From Paraspadella gotoi (taxonomy: Eukaryota > Chaetognatha): a stretch of DNA of 64,000 nt. The stretch is from the NCBI GenBank assembly GCA_051294375.1, contig CM119270.1, forward strand, positions 20,730,417 through 20,794,416, read 5' to 3'. The notes beneath the pieces are model-generated. The model searched no databases and was not told where the DNA came from. It saw only the letters and a program-made list of their open reading frames with translations. The position numbers and the translations under genes were made by a program. Shown here piece after piece: positions 9,718-29,379 of this stretch; the first letter of the stretch is position 1; each line of letters starts with the position of its first letter.

Positions 9718-10041
9718 TTATTTTTTCATGAATCTCGGCGACGAAACTTCCTTCCTACGTTCTCGAGTAAATTCTGCGATATAAATAGCGATTAAGATAG
9801 CTATTTGCGATAGCGATCGCGAAAAATATCGCCAACCTAACGAGGTGAGACGAGGTCGTAAATTTTCGTCGTAAAATTCGCCGTAAATTCGTCGCGTTTC
9901 GACGTCGATGCGGCGAATCGAGTGACTTCGTTCGTCGTCGTCGGCGCCTTTTATATTTTTTGACCAAATGACGATGAGGAAGAAAACGATGACGCAGACG
10001 ACAATGGGGGGGAGTGTCTCCCTCATCATCTCTCTCCTCAT
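9718..10041 (-). CDS. Possible small single-pass membrane ORF or exon
   Basis: A 107-codon frame on the minus strand has an early hydrophobic helix (PPIVVCVIVFFLIVIW) followed by a charged, tyrosine-containing stretch (RIYGEFYDENLRPRL). Its local composition is GC-richer than the flanks, as in the real exons here. It could be a signal-anchor protein or the membrane exon of an unseen upstream gene. A purine-rich stretch precedes it, so no good splice acceptor is visible. I do not recognise the protein. Confidence 0.25.
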   Translation of the reverse strand: MRREMMRETLPPIVVCVIVFFLIVIWSKNIKGADDDERSHSIRRIDVETRRIYGEFYDENLRPRLTSLGWRYFSRSLSQIAILIAIYIAEFTRERRKEVSSPRFMKK

Positions 10042-10131
10042 TTCTTCTCTCTCTCCTTCTCTCTTCTCTCTCTCTCTCTCTTCTTTCTTTCCTTTTTCTT
10101 CTCTTCTTCTCCTTCTCTCTCTCTCTCTCCT

Positions 10132-10190
<59 letters not shown>

Positions 10191-10192
10191 CT
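10028..10192. repeat. CT-rich microsatellite
   Basis: Long imperfect CT array with TTC interruptions. Ser/Leu and Arg/Glu frames over it are artefacts. Confidence 0.9.
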
Positions 10193-10295
10193 CATCGCTT
10201 ATTTACATACTAGCCATCAGCTTTTTTTTCTTTGTTTGTTTACATCTACTTTGGTTTCTTGTTTGGCTTGAAATTTTCTGCTGGAAGAGGCTTAA

Positions 10296-10600
10296 ATGGA
10301 TGGATGGATAGATGGATGGATGGATGGATGGATGGATAAATCGATGGATAAATGGATTGATGGATGGATAGATGGATAAATGGATGGATGGATGGACGGA
10401 GGATATGGATGGTTAGATTGGTGGATGGATGGATGGATGGGTGGATGGATTCTTGGATGGATGAATGGACGGATGTATGGGATGGATGCATAGAATGATG
10501 GATGGATGGTTGGATGGATGGATGGATGGATAAATTGAAAGAACGGATTAGTTGTCAGATTTATAGATGGAATGGACTGATGTATGGATGTATGGATAGA
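10296..10600. repeat. GGAT tetranucleotide array
   Basis: Imperfect GGAT units run for about 300 bp with TAAA and GATT variants; they decay at the right end. Confidence 0.9.
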
Positions 10601-11493
10601 ATAGAATCTAATGGATGTATACAATGGGAAGGACATATGGGCAGACGTATTGACTTTTGCTCTGCCCTTTTGATGCTATCAGCGTTTTTTGTTGGTTATG
10701 ATTCTTTTTTGCGTTGTTTTGTTTTGTTTTGAATTGTTTTATGCACAGTGAGAAAGATTTAGACATAAAAGATTACTTAACACTTTTTTATAACTTTTTA
10801 TATTTAATATTATAATCTAATAATGTTACTAATTTACTAATGATTGCAAATCGAGGGTACAATACGAATCCAAAAAGATACAGGTAAAAAAATAGAGAAA
10901 GTTAAAGAAAAGGAACTAGGAAATAAAGCAAAAACAAATATAAGTTTTAAAAAATAATTAAAAAATACATGGAACAATATACTTTTGTCATTTTTATTTT
11001 TTAAGTAAAAATTTGAACGATTTTTCGATATACTTTTTAAAAAAATTGTTTACAGTTTTTTTTATTTTTTGTCAAAACAAAGCGACGTTGTTGTCGTCAT
11101 CGTCGTCGTCATCGTCGTTGTCGTCATCGTCGTCGTTGTTGTCGTCGTCGTTGCCCGCTTAATTGTTAACCTCAGAACTGAAAAGGGCGTGAAGTAAAAA
11201 AAAGAAGGAACGAATGGAATAAAGAAATAAAGAATATTAATCAGGTTTTTTTAACATAATATTACTATTAAGAACATTAATAGAAAATGAGTCCTGATAC
11301 AACAAAAAGATACCAAAAAAAAGGTTCATTTCTATTATTTGATTCGCTTTGTCTTTTGAAAAATTTCAAAAATCGTTTCATAAAAGAATAATATTATTTT
11401 TTTTATATTTTCTCTTATCAGTTGATTCCTTCTGTTTTCTTGTTTCCTTATCGCGGTTTAGAAAGACGAGAGATTTCACTCAGATATGGGGCG

Positions 11494-11495
<2 letters not shown>
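10601..11495. other. No gene seen; AT-rich with a GTC/GTT triplet run
   Basis: An imperfect GTC/GTT triplet repeat lies at about 11088-11155. Nothing else is recognisable on either strand. Confidence 0.6.
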
Positions 11496-11587
<92 letters not shown>

Positions 11588-11613
11588 AATAGACACCGAC
11601 AGACAGAAACAGA

Positions 11614-11700
<87 letters not shown>

Positions 11701-11740
11701 GTAATAGACTGACGTCAGAACAGAGGTAAATAGACACAGA

Positions 11741-11792
<52 letters not shown>

Positions 11793-11793
11793 G

Positions 11794-11825
<32 letters not shown>

Positions 11826-11836
11826 GAGAGAGAGCG
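11496..11836. repeat. GA microsatellite cluster
   Basis: Three or four GA blocks are separated by a repeated spacer (GTAAATAGACA...GACAGA at 11584-11610 and 11724-11744), so block plus spacer has been duplicated. Confidence 0.9.
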
Positions 11837-12688
11837 CGAGAAAAAAAAGACAGACAGACAAACAGAGAGACAGAAAGTCTCGAATCTCTTAATTAGTGAA
11901 ATCGAAACGCGCTGGAGTTTTTCGAAGCGTAGCGAAGCGTCGATGTGCGGACAGACGGACGGACGGATCGACCGACCGACCGACCAACTCACACCACTTT
12001 TTTTCGTCGGCGACTTAATTAACCGGATTCACTCTTGATTAAATGAAGCGAAGTCACGCGTGAATTAAGTTAAACTCGAACTCGTCGAGTGAAATTTGGA
12101 GATAAAATCGAGCGAAAAAAAAAGAAGTGAAAAGTGAAAATTGCTTGTTTAATTGCTTCCTAAATAGCTTGTTCGGGGGTTGACGTTGCTTGTTTGAGCG
12201 AAAGAGAAAACGAATGAAAAGAGAAGAGAAACTTGAAATAATCGCTGGAAATAAATTAGCAGCAATTTTTGTAAGAGTCTTACAAGTCCGACAATTGCTT
12301 ACACCAATTGTAAAACGCCAAGTCAGGGCAAACGCAACTGTTTTTTTTTTGTTTTTTTTTTTTACTGTATTTAGCAGATGAAGACTCGCAGATGAAGGCT
12401 CAAAGAACTGAAACATGACCGTTTATTTAAAGTCGTTATTTGTAACAAATAAAAAGTTTTTTTTTCTCTTTTAAATAAAATTTTAAACTAAAACGCAAAG
12501 AAAGTTTGCGTCTAGTTTTGACCGTCAACTTTTCTTTAAAACGAAAAAAAACTGTCGAGCTGTTTAAGTAAAGAATCTCGTCTTTTTGGCCTAAAACCGA
12601 ATTTGGGAGGAAAAAGGTGAGGAAAAACTGGACGGAAAAAAAGGTTAGTTTGATGCCGCTTCTTTCTTATTTCTTTCTTTCTTTCTTT
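11837..12688. other. No gene seen
   Basis: Low-complexity and AT-rich DNA with poly-T runs near 12342-12362 and a short GGAC/CGAC tract at 11951-11985. Open frames are short and Lys/Phe-rich. Confidence 0.5.
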
Positions 12689-13057
12689 NNNNNNNNNNGA
12701 TAGGTGTTGGGTTGAAGGTGAAGAGAGAAAAGGCGTGACGGACGAAAAGAAAACAAGACGGTTTTTTGTTTTCTTTTTTGTTTTCTTTTTCTTTTTTATT
12801 TCGTTTTGAGTCTTAGAAACCGGAATTTCGTTTTTCTTTTCTCTCTTATTTTTCACTCTTTCTGTCCTTCTTTCTTTATTTATTTTTTTCTTTCTTTATG
12901 TATTTATTTCTTTCTCTCTTTCTTTCTATATTTCTTATTTTTATTTATTTATTTATTTATTTATTTATTTNNNNNNNNNNNNNNNNNNNNNNNNNNNNNN
13001 NNNNNNNNNNNNNNNNNNNNNNNNNNNNNNNNNNNNNNNNNNNNNNNNNNNNNNNNN
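12689..13057. other. Assembly gaps of 10 N and 87 N
   Basis: N runs at 12689-12698 and 12971-13057. Both abut CTTT or TTTA tetranucleotide arrays, so the assembly failed at microsatellites. Confidence 0.95.
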
Positions 13058-13165
13058 TTTTTTTCATCTTTATTTCTTATGTTTTAAAGATCATTATGCT
13101 TTCCTACTTCTGTGTTTATTTCTCTGAGTGAAGCTTTCGTTGTCATCGTGTTCGTCCCCTTTTCA

Positions 13166-13167
<2 letters not shown>

Positions 13168-13213
<46 letters not shown>

Positions 13214-13472
13214 GTCTCCCTGTCTCTCCCCTTAATTATTCCACCGGAAAGCACAATGCGCCTCAACAAAAATCCCTTTTCGAAATTATGCACGATTTTC
13301 TTAATTTATTATTCTGATTTGTGGAAGGGAGATAAACAAACTTCGAATCATAACAGAGAATTAAAAAGAAAAAAGAAAAGGAAAGATGTAAAAGAGGAAA
13401 GAAAGAAAGAAATAAAGAATTAGAAATAAAAAAAAAGGGAGAATGAAAGAAAAAAAGAAAAAGAAAGATCGA

Positions 13473-13536
<64 letters not shown>

Positions 13537-13590
13537 AAAAAGAAAGAAAGATAGACAGAAAGATAGACAGAAAGAGAGAGAGAAATTAGG
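13168..13590. repeat. CT array, then GAAA array
   Basis: A CT run lies at 13168-13205. GAAA units run from about 13470 to 13550, followed by GATAGACA units. The DNA between is AT-rich with no credible gene. Confidence 0.9.
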
Positions 13591-13689
13591 GTCCAAAAAA
13601 GGGTCGACTCTGCGAAATTAAGTTATTCTCCTTCGGTTATTCGGTGCGAGCTCTCGGGTCGATTTTTTGAGGCTGAAAACAACGAGTGA

Positions 13690-14520
13690 GGTTAATTAGG
13701 AAGGGAGATGGAGGGAGAGCAAAGGGCAGAGAGGGGAGGGGAGAGGGAGGGGATTTGGGAGGGAGGCGATGAAGGCTAGGGAGGGAGGTAGAAGTGGAGA
13801 GAGGATGGGGGATTTTGAGGGGAACGGAAGGAGAGGGAGAGGGGGACGGGAAGGGGAAGGGGGAGGGATAAGAGGGGGTGATTAGTTTGGTACGGATAAA
13901 CTAGAAGAGGGAGAAATGAGGGCATATGAGATACGATAGGGAGTAGATGGGTGGATTGAGGGAAGGAGGTATAGCAAGCGTGAGGGAATGGGAAAGAGCA
14001 ACAGGGAATGGAAAGGGAGAGGTGAGGCAGTGGTTGAAAGGGGAGAGGGAAGAGGAAATACATGTAAGTGGAGTGGGGCTATGGACAGGGAAAGGGAAGA
14101 GAGGCAGAGGGGTACGGGAGGGGTGGGTGAGGGAAAGACAGGTAGGAGGGAAAGGGGAAGGGAGAGGCGGATTGGTAAGGGGAGAGGTAGGGGAAGGGGA
14201 GGGGAAGGGGGAAAATATAGAGGGGAAGGAGGAGAATAGAGGTCGGAGACAGGAGGGGAAAGAGAGAAGGATGGTGAAGATGATGAGAGGGGAACAGTGG
14301 GGACGAGGGATAGAGGGAGGAGGTGGAAGAAGGGAGTGTGCAAGGAAGGGAAGGGAAGAGGATTAGTGGTGAGGGAGGTAAGGAGTGTATGAAGGGAGGG
14401 AAGAGGAGGGGAAAGGAGAGAGAGGGGAGGGGAAGGAGAAGGAATATAAAAGGGAGGGGGGAAAGGGGAAGGGCATGGCAGCAGGAGTATGGTAGAAGAG
14501 GAAATGAAGGAAAGACGTAG
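13690..14520. repeat. 830-bp polypurine (G/A) tract
   Basis: The plus strand is almost entirely G and A (GGGAGAGG-like, not a strict tandem repeat), with few pyrimidines over about 830 bp. Gly/Arg/Glu and Pro/Ser/Leu open frames on the two strands are composition artefacts. Confidence 0.9.
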
Positions 14521-14615
14521 TAGGCAAATAAATGAGGAAAGAAAAAAATATTAAAGGAATAAAATAAACAAAAAAAAATTGTAGCGTGTAGTATTTTCTA
14601 TTTCGTTCACACATT

Positions 14616-14640
14616 NNNNNNNNNNNNNNNNNNNNNNNNN
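14616..14640. other. Assembly gap, 25 N
   Basis: The gap is flanked on both sides by near-identical AATAAAA...AAAATTGTAGCG sequence, suggesting a failed overlap join. Confidence 0.95.
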
Positions 14641-14654
14641 GAATAAAAAAAACC

Positions 14655-14795
14655 AAAAAATTGTAGCGGTAGTATTTCAGACCCCGCTACGGGGCGTGTA
14701 ATCCACCTGTAGTGACTGACCACAGCCCGATCCGAAGTTCGGGACCTTGTGTGCAACGGACGGTGAACTGCTACCGGCATCGTCTTCCACGAATT
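14655..14795 (+). mobile_element. Truncated relative of the tRNA-derived SINE
   Basis: CCTGTAGTGACTGACCACAG, then GATCCGAAGTTCGGGAC, then ACGGACGGTGAACTGCTA parallel the body of copy B at 7450-7516 (CCTGTAGCACC, GATCCGAAGCTAAGGGAC, GAACGGTTCTGTCACTA). The tRNA-like head is replaced by unrelated sequence. Confidence 0.5.
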
Positions 14796-14908
14796 GTTAT
14801 TTTTCAGTGGGAAAAAATGTTTTAAAAAAATTAATTTAACATAGTTAACTTTCGCCATTTCTACATTAGTTTTTTACTCCAATCGAAAAAAAAAACTAAT
14901 TCACGCTA

Positions 14909-15191
14909 NNNNNNNNNNNNNNNNNNNNNNNNNNNNNNNNNNNNNNNNNNNNNNNNNNNNNNNNNNNNNNNNNNNNNNNNNNNNNNNNNNNNNNNNNNNN
15001 NNNNNNNNNNNNNNNNNNNNNNNNNNNNNNNNNNNNNNNNNNNNNNNNNNNNNNNNNNNNNNNNNNNNNNNNNNNNNNNNNNNNNNNNNNNNNNNNNNNN
15101 NNNNNNNNNNNNNNNNNNNNNNNNNNNNNNNNNNNNNNNNNNNNNNNNNNNNNNNNNNNNNNNNNNNNNNNNNNNNNNNNNNNNNNNNNNN

Positions 15192-15224
<33 letters not shown>
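14909..15224. other. Assembly gap, 283 N, ending in GA array
   Basis: N run at 14909-15191, immediately followed by a GA array to 15224. Confidence 0.95.
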
Positions 15225-15227
<3 letters not shown>

Positions 15228-15413
15228 TAAACTACAAAGCTCGAGATTAAACTATATATTTTAATGTTTTCGTTCGCGTAATCTAGACATTACCTACAAA
15301 CATTTAGAATTTCTTAAATTTATTCATTGAAATAAACAAAACCCAGTGTTTGAGGAACAGTTGATCTGTAAAACCGTCAGGTGTCAACGCTTACAGTTTT
15401 AATAAAAAACAAA

Positions 15414-15938
15414 AGATTTTTCCATTAAGCGAAAGGTCCAACTTGACGTTTTGATCGAAAAGTTCTTTGCCAAATTCTTAGCTTAGTGGTTCTCCCATAT
15501 CTTAAAAGTGGTACGAAGCTCGTAACAGACTAAAAATTTAAACGAGCTGCTATATTTACGTAGGTACATATGTATATGAGTTAATTCAATATAATAATTG
15601 AATACAAAGATTACAAATCAATTGATTTTGATTTTTAATATAATCGATGGCAATGTCTTTATTGGTATNNNNNNNNNNAAAGATTTTTCACATTTAGCGA
15701 AAGGTCCAACTTGAAGTTTTGATCGGAAAGTTCTTTTCCAACTTATTATCTTAGTGGTTTTCCCATATCCTAAAAGTGGTACGAAGCTCGTAACGGACTA
15801 AAAATTTAAACGAGCTGCTATATTTACGTAGGTACATATGTATATGAATTAATTTAATAGAATAATTGAATACAAAGATTACAAATCAATTGATTTTTAT
15901 TTTTATTATAATCGATGGCAATGTCTTTATTGGTATAT
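15414..15938 (+). repeat. Tandem duplication of about 255 bp across a gap
   Basis: 15414-15668 and 15679-15938 are the same non-coding sequence (for example AGTGGTACGAAGCTCGTAAC and TTTACGTAGGTACATATG in both) with few differences, on either side of a 10-N gap at 15669-15678. It may be a true tandem duplication or two alleles laid end to end. Confidence 0.9.
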
Positions 15939-16083
15939 AAAAAGATATATATATATATATATATATAAAGATGCAAATAAAAAAAATAGTTCAGCAAAGC
16001 TCCTCGGTCTAATTGTGCCGACAGTCATATTGGGCCAGAGAAATAAGCTTTTTTCTCAAACGAACCTTAATTTGATTTGACTT

Positions 16084-16370
16084 NNNNNNNNNNNNNNNNN
16101 NNNNNNNNNNNNNNNNNNNNNNNNNNNNNNNNNNNNNNNNNNNNNNNNNNNNNNNNNNNNNNNNNNNNNNNNNNNNNNNNNNNNNNNNNNNNNNNNNNNN
16201 NNNNNNNNNNNNNNNNNNNNNNNNNNNNNNNNNNNNNNNNNNNNNNNNNNNNNNNNNNNNNNNNNNNNNNNNNNNNNNNNNNNNNNNNNNNNNNNNNNNN
16301 NNNNNNNNNNNNNNNNNNNNNNNNNNNNNNNNNNNNNNNNNNNNNNNNNNNNNNNNNNNNNNNNNNNNNN
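16084..16370. other. Assembly gap, 287 N
   Basis: Run of N. Open frames reported across it have no sequence support. Confidence 0.95.
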
Positions 16371-17361
16371 TGTCTGTCTTTTTGTATGTCCTTGACTCAG
16401 TCCTTTTTCTCACTCTCTCTAATATGTTTTATCTCTGTCGCGCTCTCTTTCATTACATTATTTTTTCTCTCTCCCTCCCTCTCCCTCTCTCCCCCTCTCC
16501 CTCTCTCTCTCTCCGCCAACCCCCCCCCACATTCCATTGGCAATTCTCTCCGCTTCGCTTCACCTTCGTCGTCGTCGTCGTCGTTAGCCTTTTGTTTTTT
16601 TCCTCATCGTCATTTCACCAACGTCACGCGAGACGGCGCTTCGTCGCCGACTACGATGAAATTCGCCTTTTTTTCGTCCCTCATTCTTTTTTCGTCGCGT
16701 TCGTCTCTCAAAACCTAAAAATAGAATCATCAATTTTCATTTATTTGTTTTGGGTTTTTCGCTAAAAGTTTCTAACTCGCGAAAGCGCACGTCGCTTTTT
16801 CAGTCACGCCGCGAGTACTCGCGGAAAAACCCAATAAGGCACTTTTCGGTCGGTTGGCCATGTCTGTCTGTCTTTTTATCCGTCCGTCAGTATATCTGAC
16901 GTTTAAAATACTATATATAGCAATATTGTAGCATTTTGATAGCTAGGATAGATATTTTATTGCTAATGTTTTTCATTTTAAATGCTCATAAGTCATAACT
17001 GAGATAACACTCAGTAATTTTTATTACTACTTGGAGATAAGATAATAAAGATATGATTCATAATGTGCTTTTTTTCATACTAGTTTGCTAATTGAGAAAA
17101 CTTAAAAATATCATTGCGTCGCAAATCCTTGAACTCGGTTTTTGTTTGAAGCGAAACACAATATTTTGATTTCCAGTCCATTAGCCAAAGCAACCAAAAG
17201 TTTTTCGTCAATATTAATTCATTATTAAGGAAATTTCGGTCTTTTTCTTGTCGCTGAAATTTTGATTTTATAACTTTTTAAAATGAATATAAACAATAAA
17301 ACTAGTACATCTCAGTAAAATAAAATCTTCCAACTGCCAAACACAGCATCTTCAATCAGCG
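16371..17361. other. Upstream region of the ENaC gene; no exon identified
   Basis: Contains CT runs, a GTC triplet run at 16567-16585 and a GTCTGTCTGTC repeat-family relic at 16862-16890. A GC-richer patch at 16530-16700 has no supportable frame. No promoter motif is clear. Confidence 0.4.
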
Positions 17362-25601
<8,240 letters not shown>

Positions 25602-26440
25602 TGAAATGGAAGGAGATAAAGAAAAAGAAGCGAGGGAAGAAGATGGTGATAGATAGAAGAAGATATAGTAAAGATTAGAATTCCGACTTTTACTCTATTA
25701 CATATTTACCTCAATTTACTCGTAGTATTTTGATTGTCCAATGTGTTATTTCGTGTTTTTTTTTTCAAAATATTTATTTTCTTTTTGCTTCTGCGACAAA
25801 AATTGCATGACCGATTTTCCGAAATCTACCTCGGCAGAATTTTCTGCTTTTTGCTTTATACGGCGCTTTTTTTTTGTTATTTAAATCTCTAATTTTGTTA
25901 GTTTTTTAACATTTATTTAAGCTGTCGCCAAATTATGAGACAGTATTTATTTTATTATATTTTTACAGTTAATTGTAATGGCATTTTTGACTGAATTTCC
26001 TCTTCAATAATTGATGAAGCAATATATACAGAATTGTCAGCATACGTAATAAATACGTGAGACAAAGGTATTATTTTAAACTAAATTCTGACAGTAGGTC
26101 AGTGACACAAAACTAAGCTAAATATAAAAATAATCCAACCAATATTGGATTACATCAACCAATAGACGGGCTCACCTTTTGTCTATCAAGAAGCGCAGAT
26201 GTCGCTCCAACGCTAAATTTTTCTAAAACCCGCAAAGGACAAAAGACAAACGTTTCCATGACAGAGAGAGACGCCGCAGATATTGACTTTAAAGATGAGA
26301 ATCTTTGACATTGAAAATCCATCCCGACTTTACAAGGCGGTCAATCAACAAACATAAAAACAATGAAAATGCTAGCATAAATAGAATTAAATAGTAAACA
26401 TTTAAAACAAAATAAAATGGTGACTCAACCTGAAGCATCA
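25602..26440. other. Downstream region of the ENaC gene; no gene seen
   Basis: AT-rich 3' flank with polyadenylation-like ATTTAAA and AATAAA motifs scattered. A short GC-richer stretch at 26160-26290 has no supportable frame. Confidence 0.4.
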
Positions 26441-26690
26441 CGGCGCTCGTCTCGATGTCGCCACGCCTCTGACGGCGCCGCCTCTTCCGCCACTCGCTCT
26501 CTGGCTTCCCCTTCCGCCCTGCCGCGCCCAAGACTTCATCTTCAACCGCCTTCCGCCCAAAACTTCCGGCGTTCATCCGCTCTCTTCATCAGTCTTCTTC
26601 ACGACTTCCGGCAAATACGAGAAAGCGCGCGAAAGTCGTTCGACGCTCTCTCGAAGATTATCGGCGCTTCCAAAGCAGGGTTGGTATAAA
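26440..26690. other. GC-rich exon-like segment, strand uncertain
   Basis: This 250-bp GC-rich island looks like coding sequence of this genome. On plus it encodes SLLHDFRQIRESARKSFDAL in one frame and TTSGKYEKARESRSTLSRRL in another. On minus it encodes an Arg-rich segment ending in a good donor (CTTCAG|GTTGAGT). No frame joins in phase to the exon starting at 27158, so I cannot assign it. Confidence 0.35.
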
Positions 26691-27157
26691 AAATGGGTGG
26701 TTGCTAAATGGCAGGAAACGGGAGGGCGAATTTTTGGCAAATAAGGATTGCAGGACTGGGAGGAAAACTTTGATTGAGCAGCAGGAACGATTTTCCTAAT
26801 TTGTCTTTAAGGATTTTTTTACAGCAGGAATAATACTCGAGACAGGATTGAAAAAAAATACTTAAATGGACAATTAATAAGCAATTTTCAAATTTTCTAA
26901 TGAATTTTAAAAAGGCCATCAGGTCCGAGGGTCTTTAAAAAAGAAAAAAGGTTAAAGTAATTTAAGTCTATACTATAAAAGTTTTTTTTTAAATGTTTTT
27001 TTCCCAGATGAAAAAACCCACGAAGCAGAAACGCATTTAAACTTAATAAATAAAATATTTTATAAGTCAAAAAACATTATTCATATGGAATTACCACTGG
27101 TATATTATGTTTAATGGACCTTTTTTTTTTAAGTTACTAAACTCCAAACCGTTCCAG

Positions 27158-28411
27158 GGTCGCGGCGAAACTAGCACCGGCGCGTCTCCGCCCAAAAAAC
27201 CGGCGCCATTTCGCGTCAAGAGCGAATATCAGAAAAAGTATCGGCCTCATTTCTCGGCCGAGGATCCGGCGCCGGAGAGAGAATATCGCGGCCGAGTGGA
27301 TTATCGCGGTTTCCGGCGATTCCTCGAGTGCCGACACACGCCGTGGACAGGAAGCGCCGGAGAGGAGGAAGAGGAGGAGGAGGAGAGCGTCTGCGATTGT
27401 GGAAAGGGAGGAACGCCGAGACCGGAAGGGGGCGTGGCTTGCGTCGGACACGGGAGGAGGAAGAGGGGAAGAGGATCGCTGGTTATAGAAGATGGCGCCG
27501 ACGACGCCGCTTTTCATGTCGGCGTTAAAGAGTCAACGACGCCGGGTAGAGGACGGCGTCGAAAAGATCGAACGGCGTCGAGCGGCGCCAAATTGACGGC
27601 GCCGATAGACGACGCCTCTCGCCGGAAAGAACCATTAATCCCGGCGGTTACATCTCCTAGATCATCGAATACGCCGTCTGTAACCCCATCTGTAGCTTCG
27701 AGAACGACGGCGTCGAAAATCTCGGAGAAAAGAACATCGAGGCCGACGGTCATCACAGTCACGAGGAACCCTCTGATGACGCCGCAGGATGGAGCAGCGA
27801 CGCGGCAGGCAGCAGCAGCGACGCGGAAGGCAGCAACAGCGACGCGGCAGGCAGCAGCAGCGACGCGGCGGGCCGAAGTAGAGTCGCCGCAGCCAGCCGA
27901 GACACAGCGACGTTCTTTTCCCGTCGACCGGGGATCTGATTCCGATTCCAGTTTCTCCTCAGGCGACGCCGGCTCTTCCACGGCGCTGTCGACACCTCGC
28001 GACGCGGATCACCCGAATCCATCTCCTACCCGCGCTTCGCAGTCTCGGTCCCGCGCTGCGCAGTCTTGTCCCCACGCTACGCATTATCGATCCCGCGCTA
28101 CGCATTCCCGTCCCCGAACGGCGCCCCCTCCTACCAAAACGGCGCCGCTCTCCCGCGCCTCCCCGACAAGGCGCCCACGTCGAGGCGGCGTCTTTCCACT
28201 GCGACGCGTTCCTCTTCCCAGGGAGGACGCCGGGACGCCGTTCGCTCCGTACGGCGCCGGAAATCGGCCGGAACGCGTCGCCGATCGAACGACGTTTAAC
28301 GTCCGGGCGTCGGACGGCGTCGCGGAGTCGGCCAAGCGCGTGGCCGGAAGAGAGGCGTGGCCGGAAGAGAGGCGTGGCCCGCCGAAGAGGAGGCGTGGCC
28401 GAGAGAAGTAG
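27158..28411 (+). CDS. Exon of an Arg/Ala-rich, low-complexity protein
   Basis: About 417 codons are open from an acceptor (ACCGTTCCAG, exon at 27158) to TAG at 28409-28411. The N-terminal part, FRVKSEYQKKYRPHFS, carries an SEYxxxY/F motif like those repeated in the microtubule-binding protein MDM1; this is a weak, short match. It is followed by an acidic run (eight Glu), five copies of a 7-residue ATRQAAA-like repeat at about residues 235-265, and Ser/Arg/Pro-rich sequence with RSRATHSRP-like repeats. The upstream ATG at 27107 lies in AT-rich DNA before the acceptor, so the true start is in an unseen 5' exon. The function is not known. Confidence 0.5.
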   Translation, partial: GRGETSTGASPPKKPAPFRVKSEYQKKYRPHFSAEDPAPEREYRGRVDYRGFRRFLECRHTPWTGSAGEEEEEEEESVCDCGKGGTPRPEGGVACVGHGRRKRGRGSLVIEDGADDAAFHVGVKESTTPGRGRRRKDRTASSGAKLTAPIDDASRRKEPLIPAVTSPRSSNTPSVTPSVASRTTASKISEKRTSRPTVITVTRNPLMTPQDGAATRQAAAATRKAATATRQAAAATRRAEVESPQPAETQRRSFPVDRGSDSDSSFSSGDAGSSTALSTPRDADHPNPSPTRASQSRSRAAQSCPHATHYRSRATHSRPRTAPPPTKTAPLSRASPTRRPRRGGVFPLRRVPLPREDAGTPFAPYGAGNRPERVADRTTFNVRASDGVAESAKRVAGREAWPEERRGPPKRRRGREK

Positions 28412-28439
28412 GGCGTTGGTTTTTGGGTTGGCTCCGGTG

Positions 28440-28985
28440 GCGCCGTGGGGGCGTCGACGTGGAGGGTGGAGAAGGAAAGGAGTATGAAGAGAGGATGAAG
28501 AATAATGGCGAGAGAGGTGGGGGTGTGAGTGTGAGAAGAAGTAATTTGGGGGACCGAGAAGTAAGTAGATGTGGGAGTAGGGGGCGAGGAGTGGGCATAG
28601 AGAAAAAAGAGTGAGGGAGAGAGGAGACGGAGAGAAAGCAGGGAGAGAGTAGAGAGAGAGAGGAGAGAATATGATGAGAGAAACGCAGCGCGAGAGAGAG
28701 AGTAATGACGAGAAAAGAGAGCGAGATGAGAGAGAGAGAGTGAGCCAGCAGCAGAGAGACGAGAGCAAAATAGGAAAGAGAGAGAAGGGAGAGAGTAAGT
28801 GAGAGAGAGGAGAGTAGAGAAGAGAGAGAGAGTGACGACGCACGAGAGAAAAAAAGAAGAGACGAGAAGCGAGTAGATGGGTGAGGGCTGAGAGCAGAGA
28901 AGAGAGGTGCAAGAGAGAGAGAAGAGAGCAGTGACGCAGAATCAGAACGCGTAGCAAGATGGAGACAAAAATGGGTTAGTCTCGA
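28440..28985. repeat. GA-rich tract downstream of the Arg-rich ORF
   Basis: About 500 bp of imperfect GAGA with ACG and GTGAG interruptions. The long minus-strand Ser/Leu frames are artefacts. Confidence 0.85.
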
Positions 28986-29379
28986 GGGAGAAAATAGACG
29001 GGGAAGGGAGAGCGATTTCGACATGCGGCTGTAATAGGAGTGGCTGCTGCTTTTTTTGCCCTTTTTGCTCAACAATGAATTATGGGAATTCGAAATTAAT
29101 TTCAAGAAGTAAGTGCTTCTCAACGTTTTGAGTACTGATGCACCACAGAGTATATTAAATGAGTTAATATAGCTGGAGATTGGGTTAAATATTTAATATT
29201 AAAAACGACTATTATAATTATTACATAATTCTGTGTTTAATATTATTAGGTGCTTCAATTATTTGCGCTACCGCACTCTTACAAGTCTACTTTCTCTCTG
29301 CACTGTCTCTATTCATACTGTACTCATCTCTTCCTATTTTGCCTTTTTTCGTCGTAATCTAAGTTATGGAAATTATCAA

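Noticed and set aside
11480-11992. Long Ser/Leu and Arg/Glu frames over CT/GA arrays (also at 691, 10014, 13882, 19783, 27959, 57363)
   Set aside because: Dinucleotide or polypurine repeats have no stops in several frames; there are no splice signals or non-repetitive protein sequence.
16077-16718. Reading frames spanning N runs (also 12806, 43219, 48127)
   Set aside because: Most of the translation is unknown bases; there is no evidence for coding.
27107-27157. ATG at 27107 as start of the Arg-rich protein
   Set aside because: It lies in AT-rich, poly-T DNA directly before a good acceptor; it is intron sequence.
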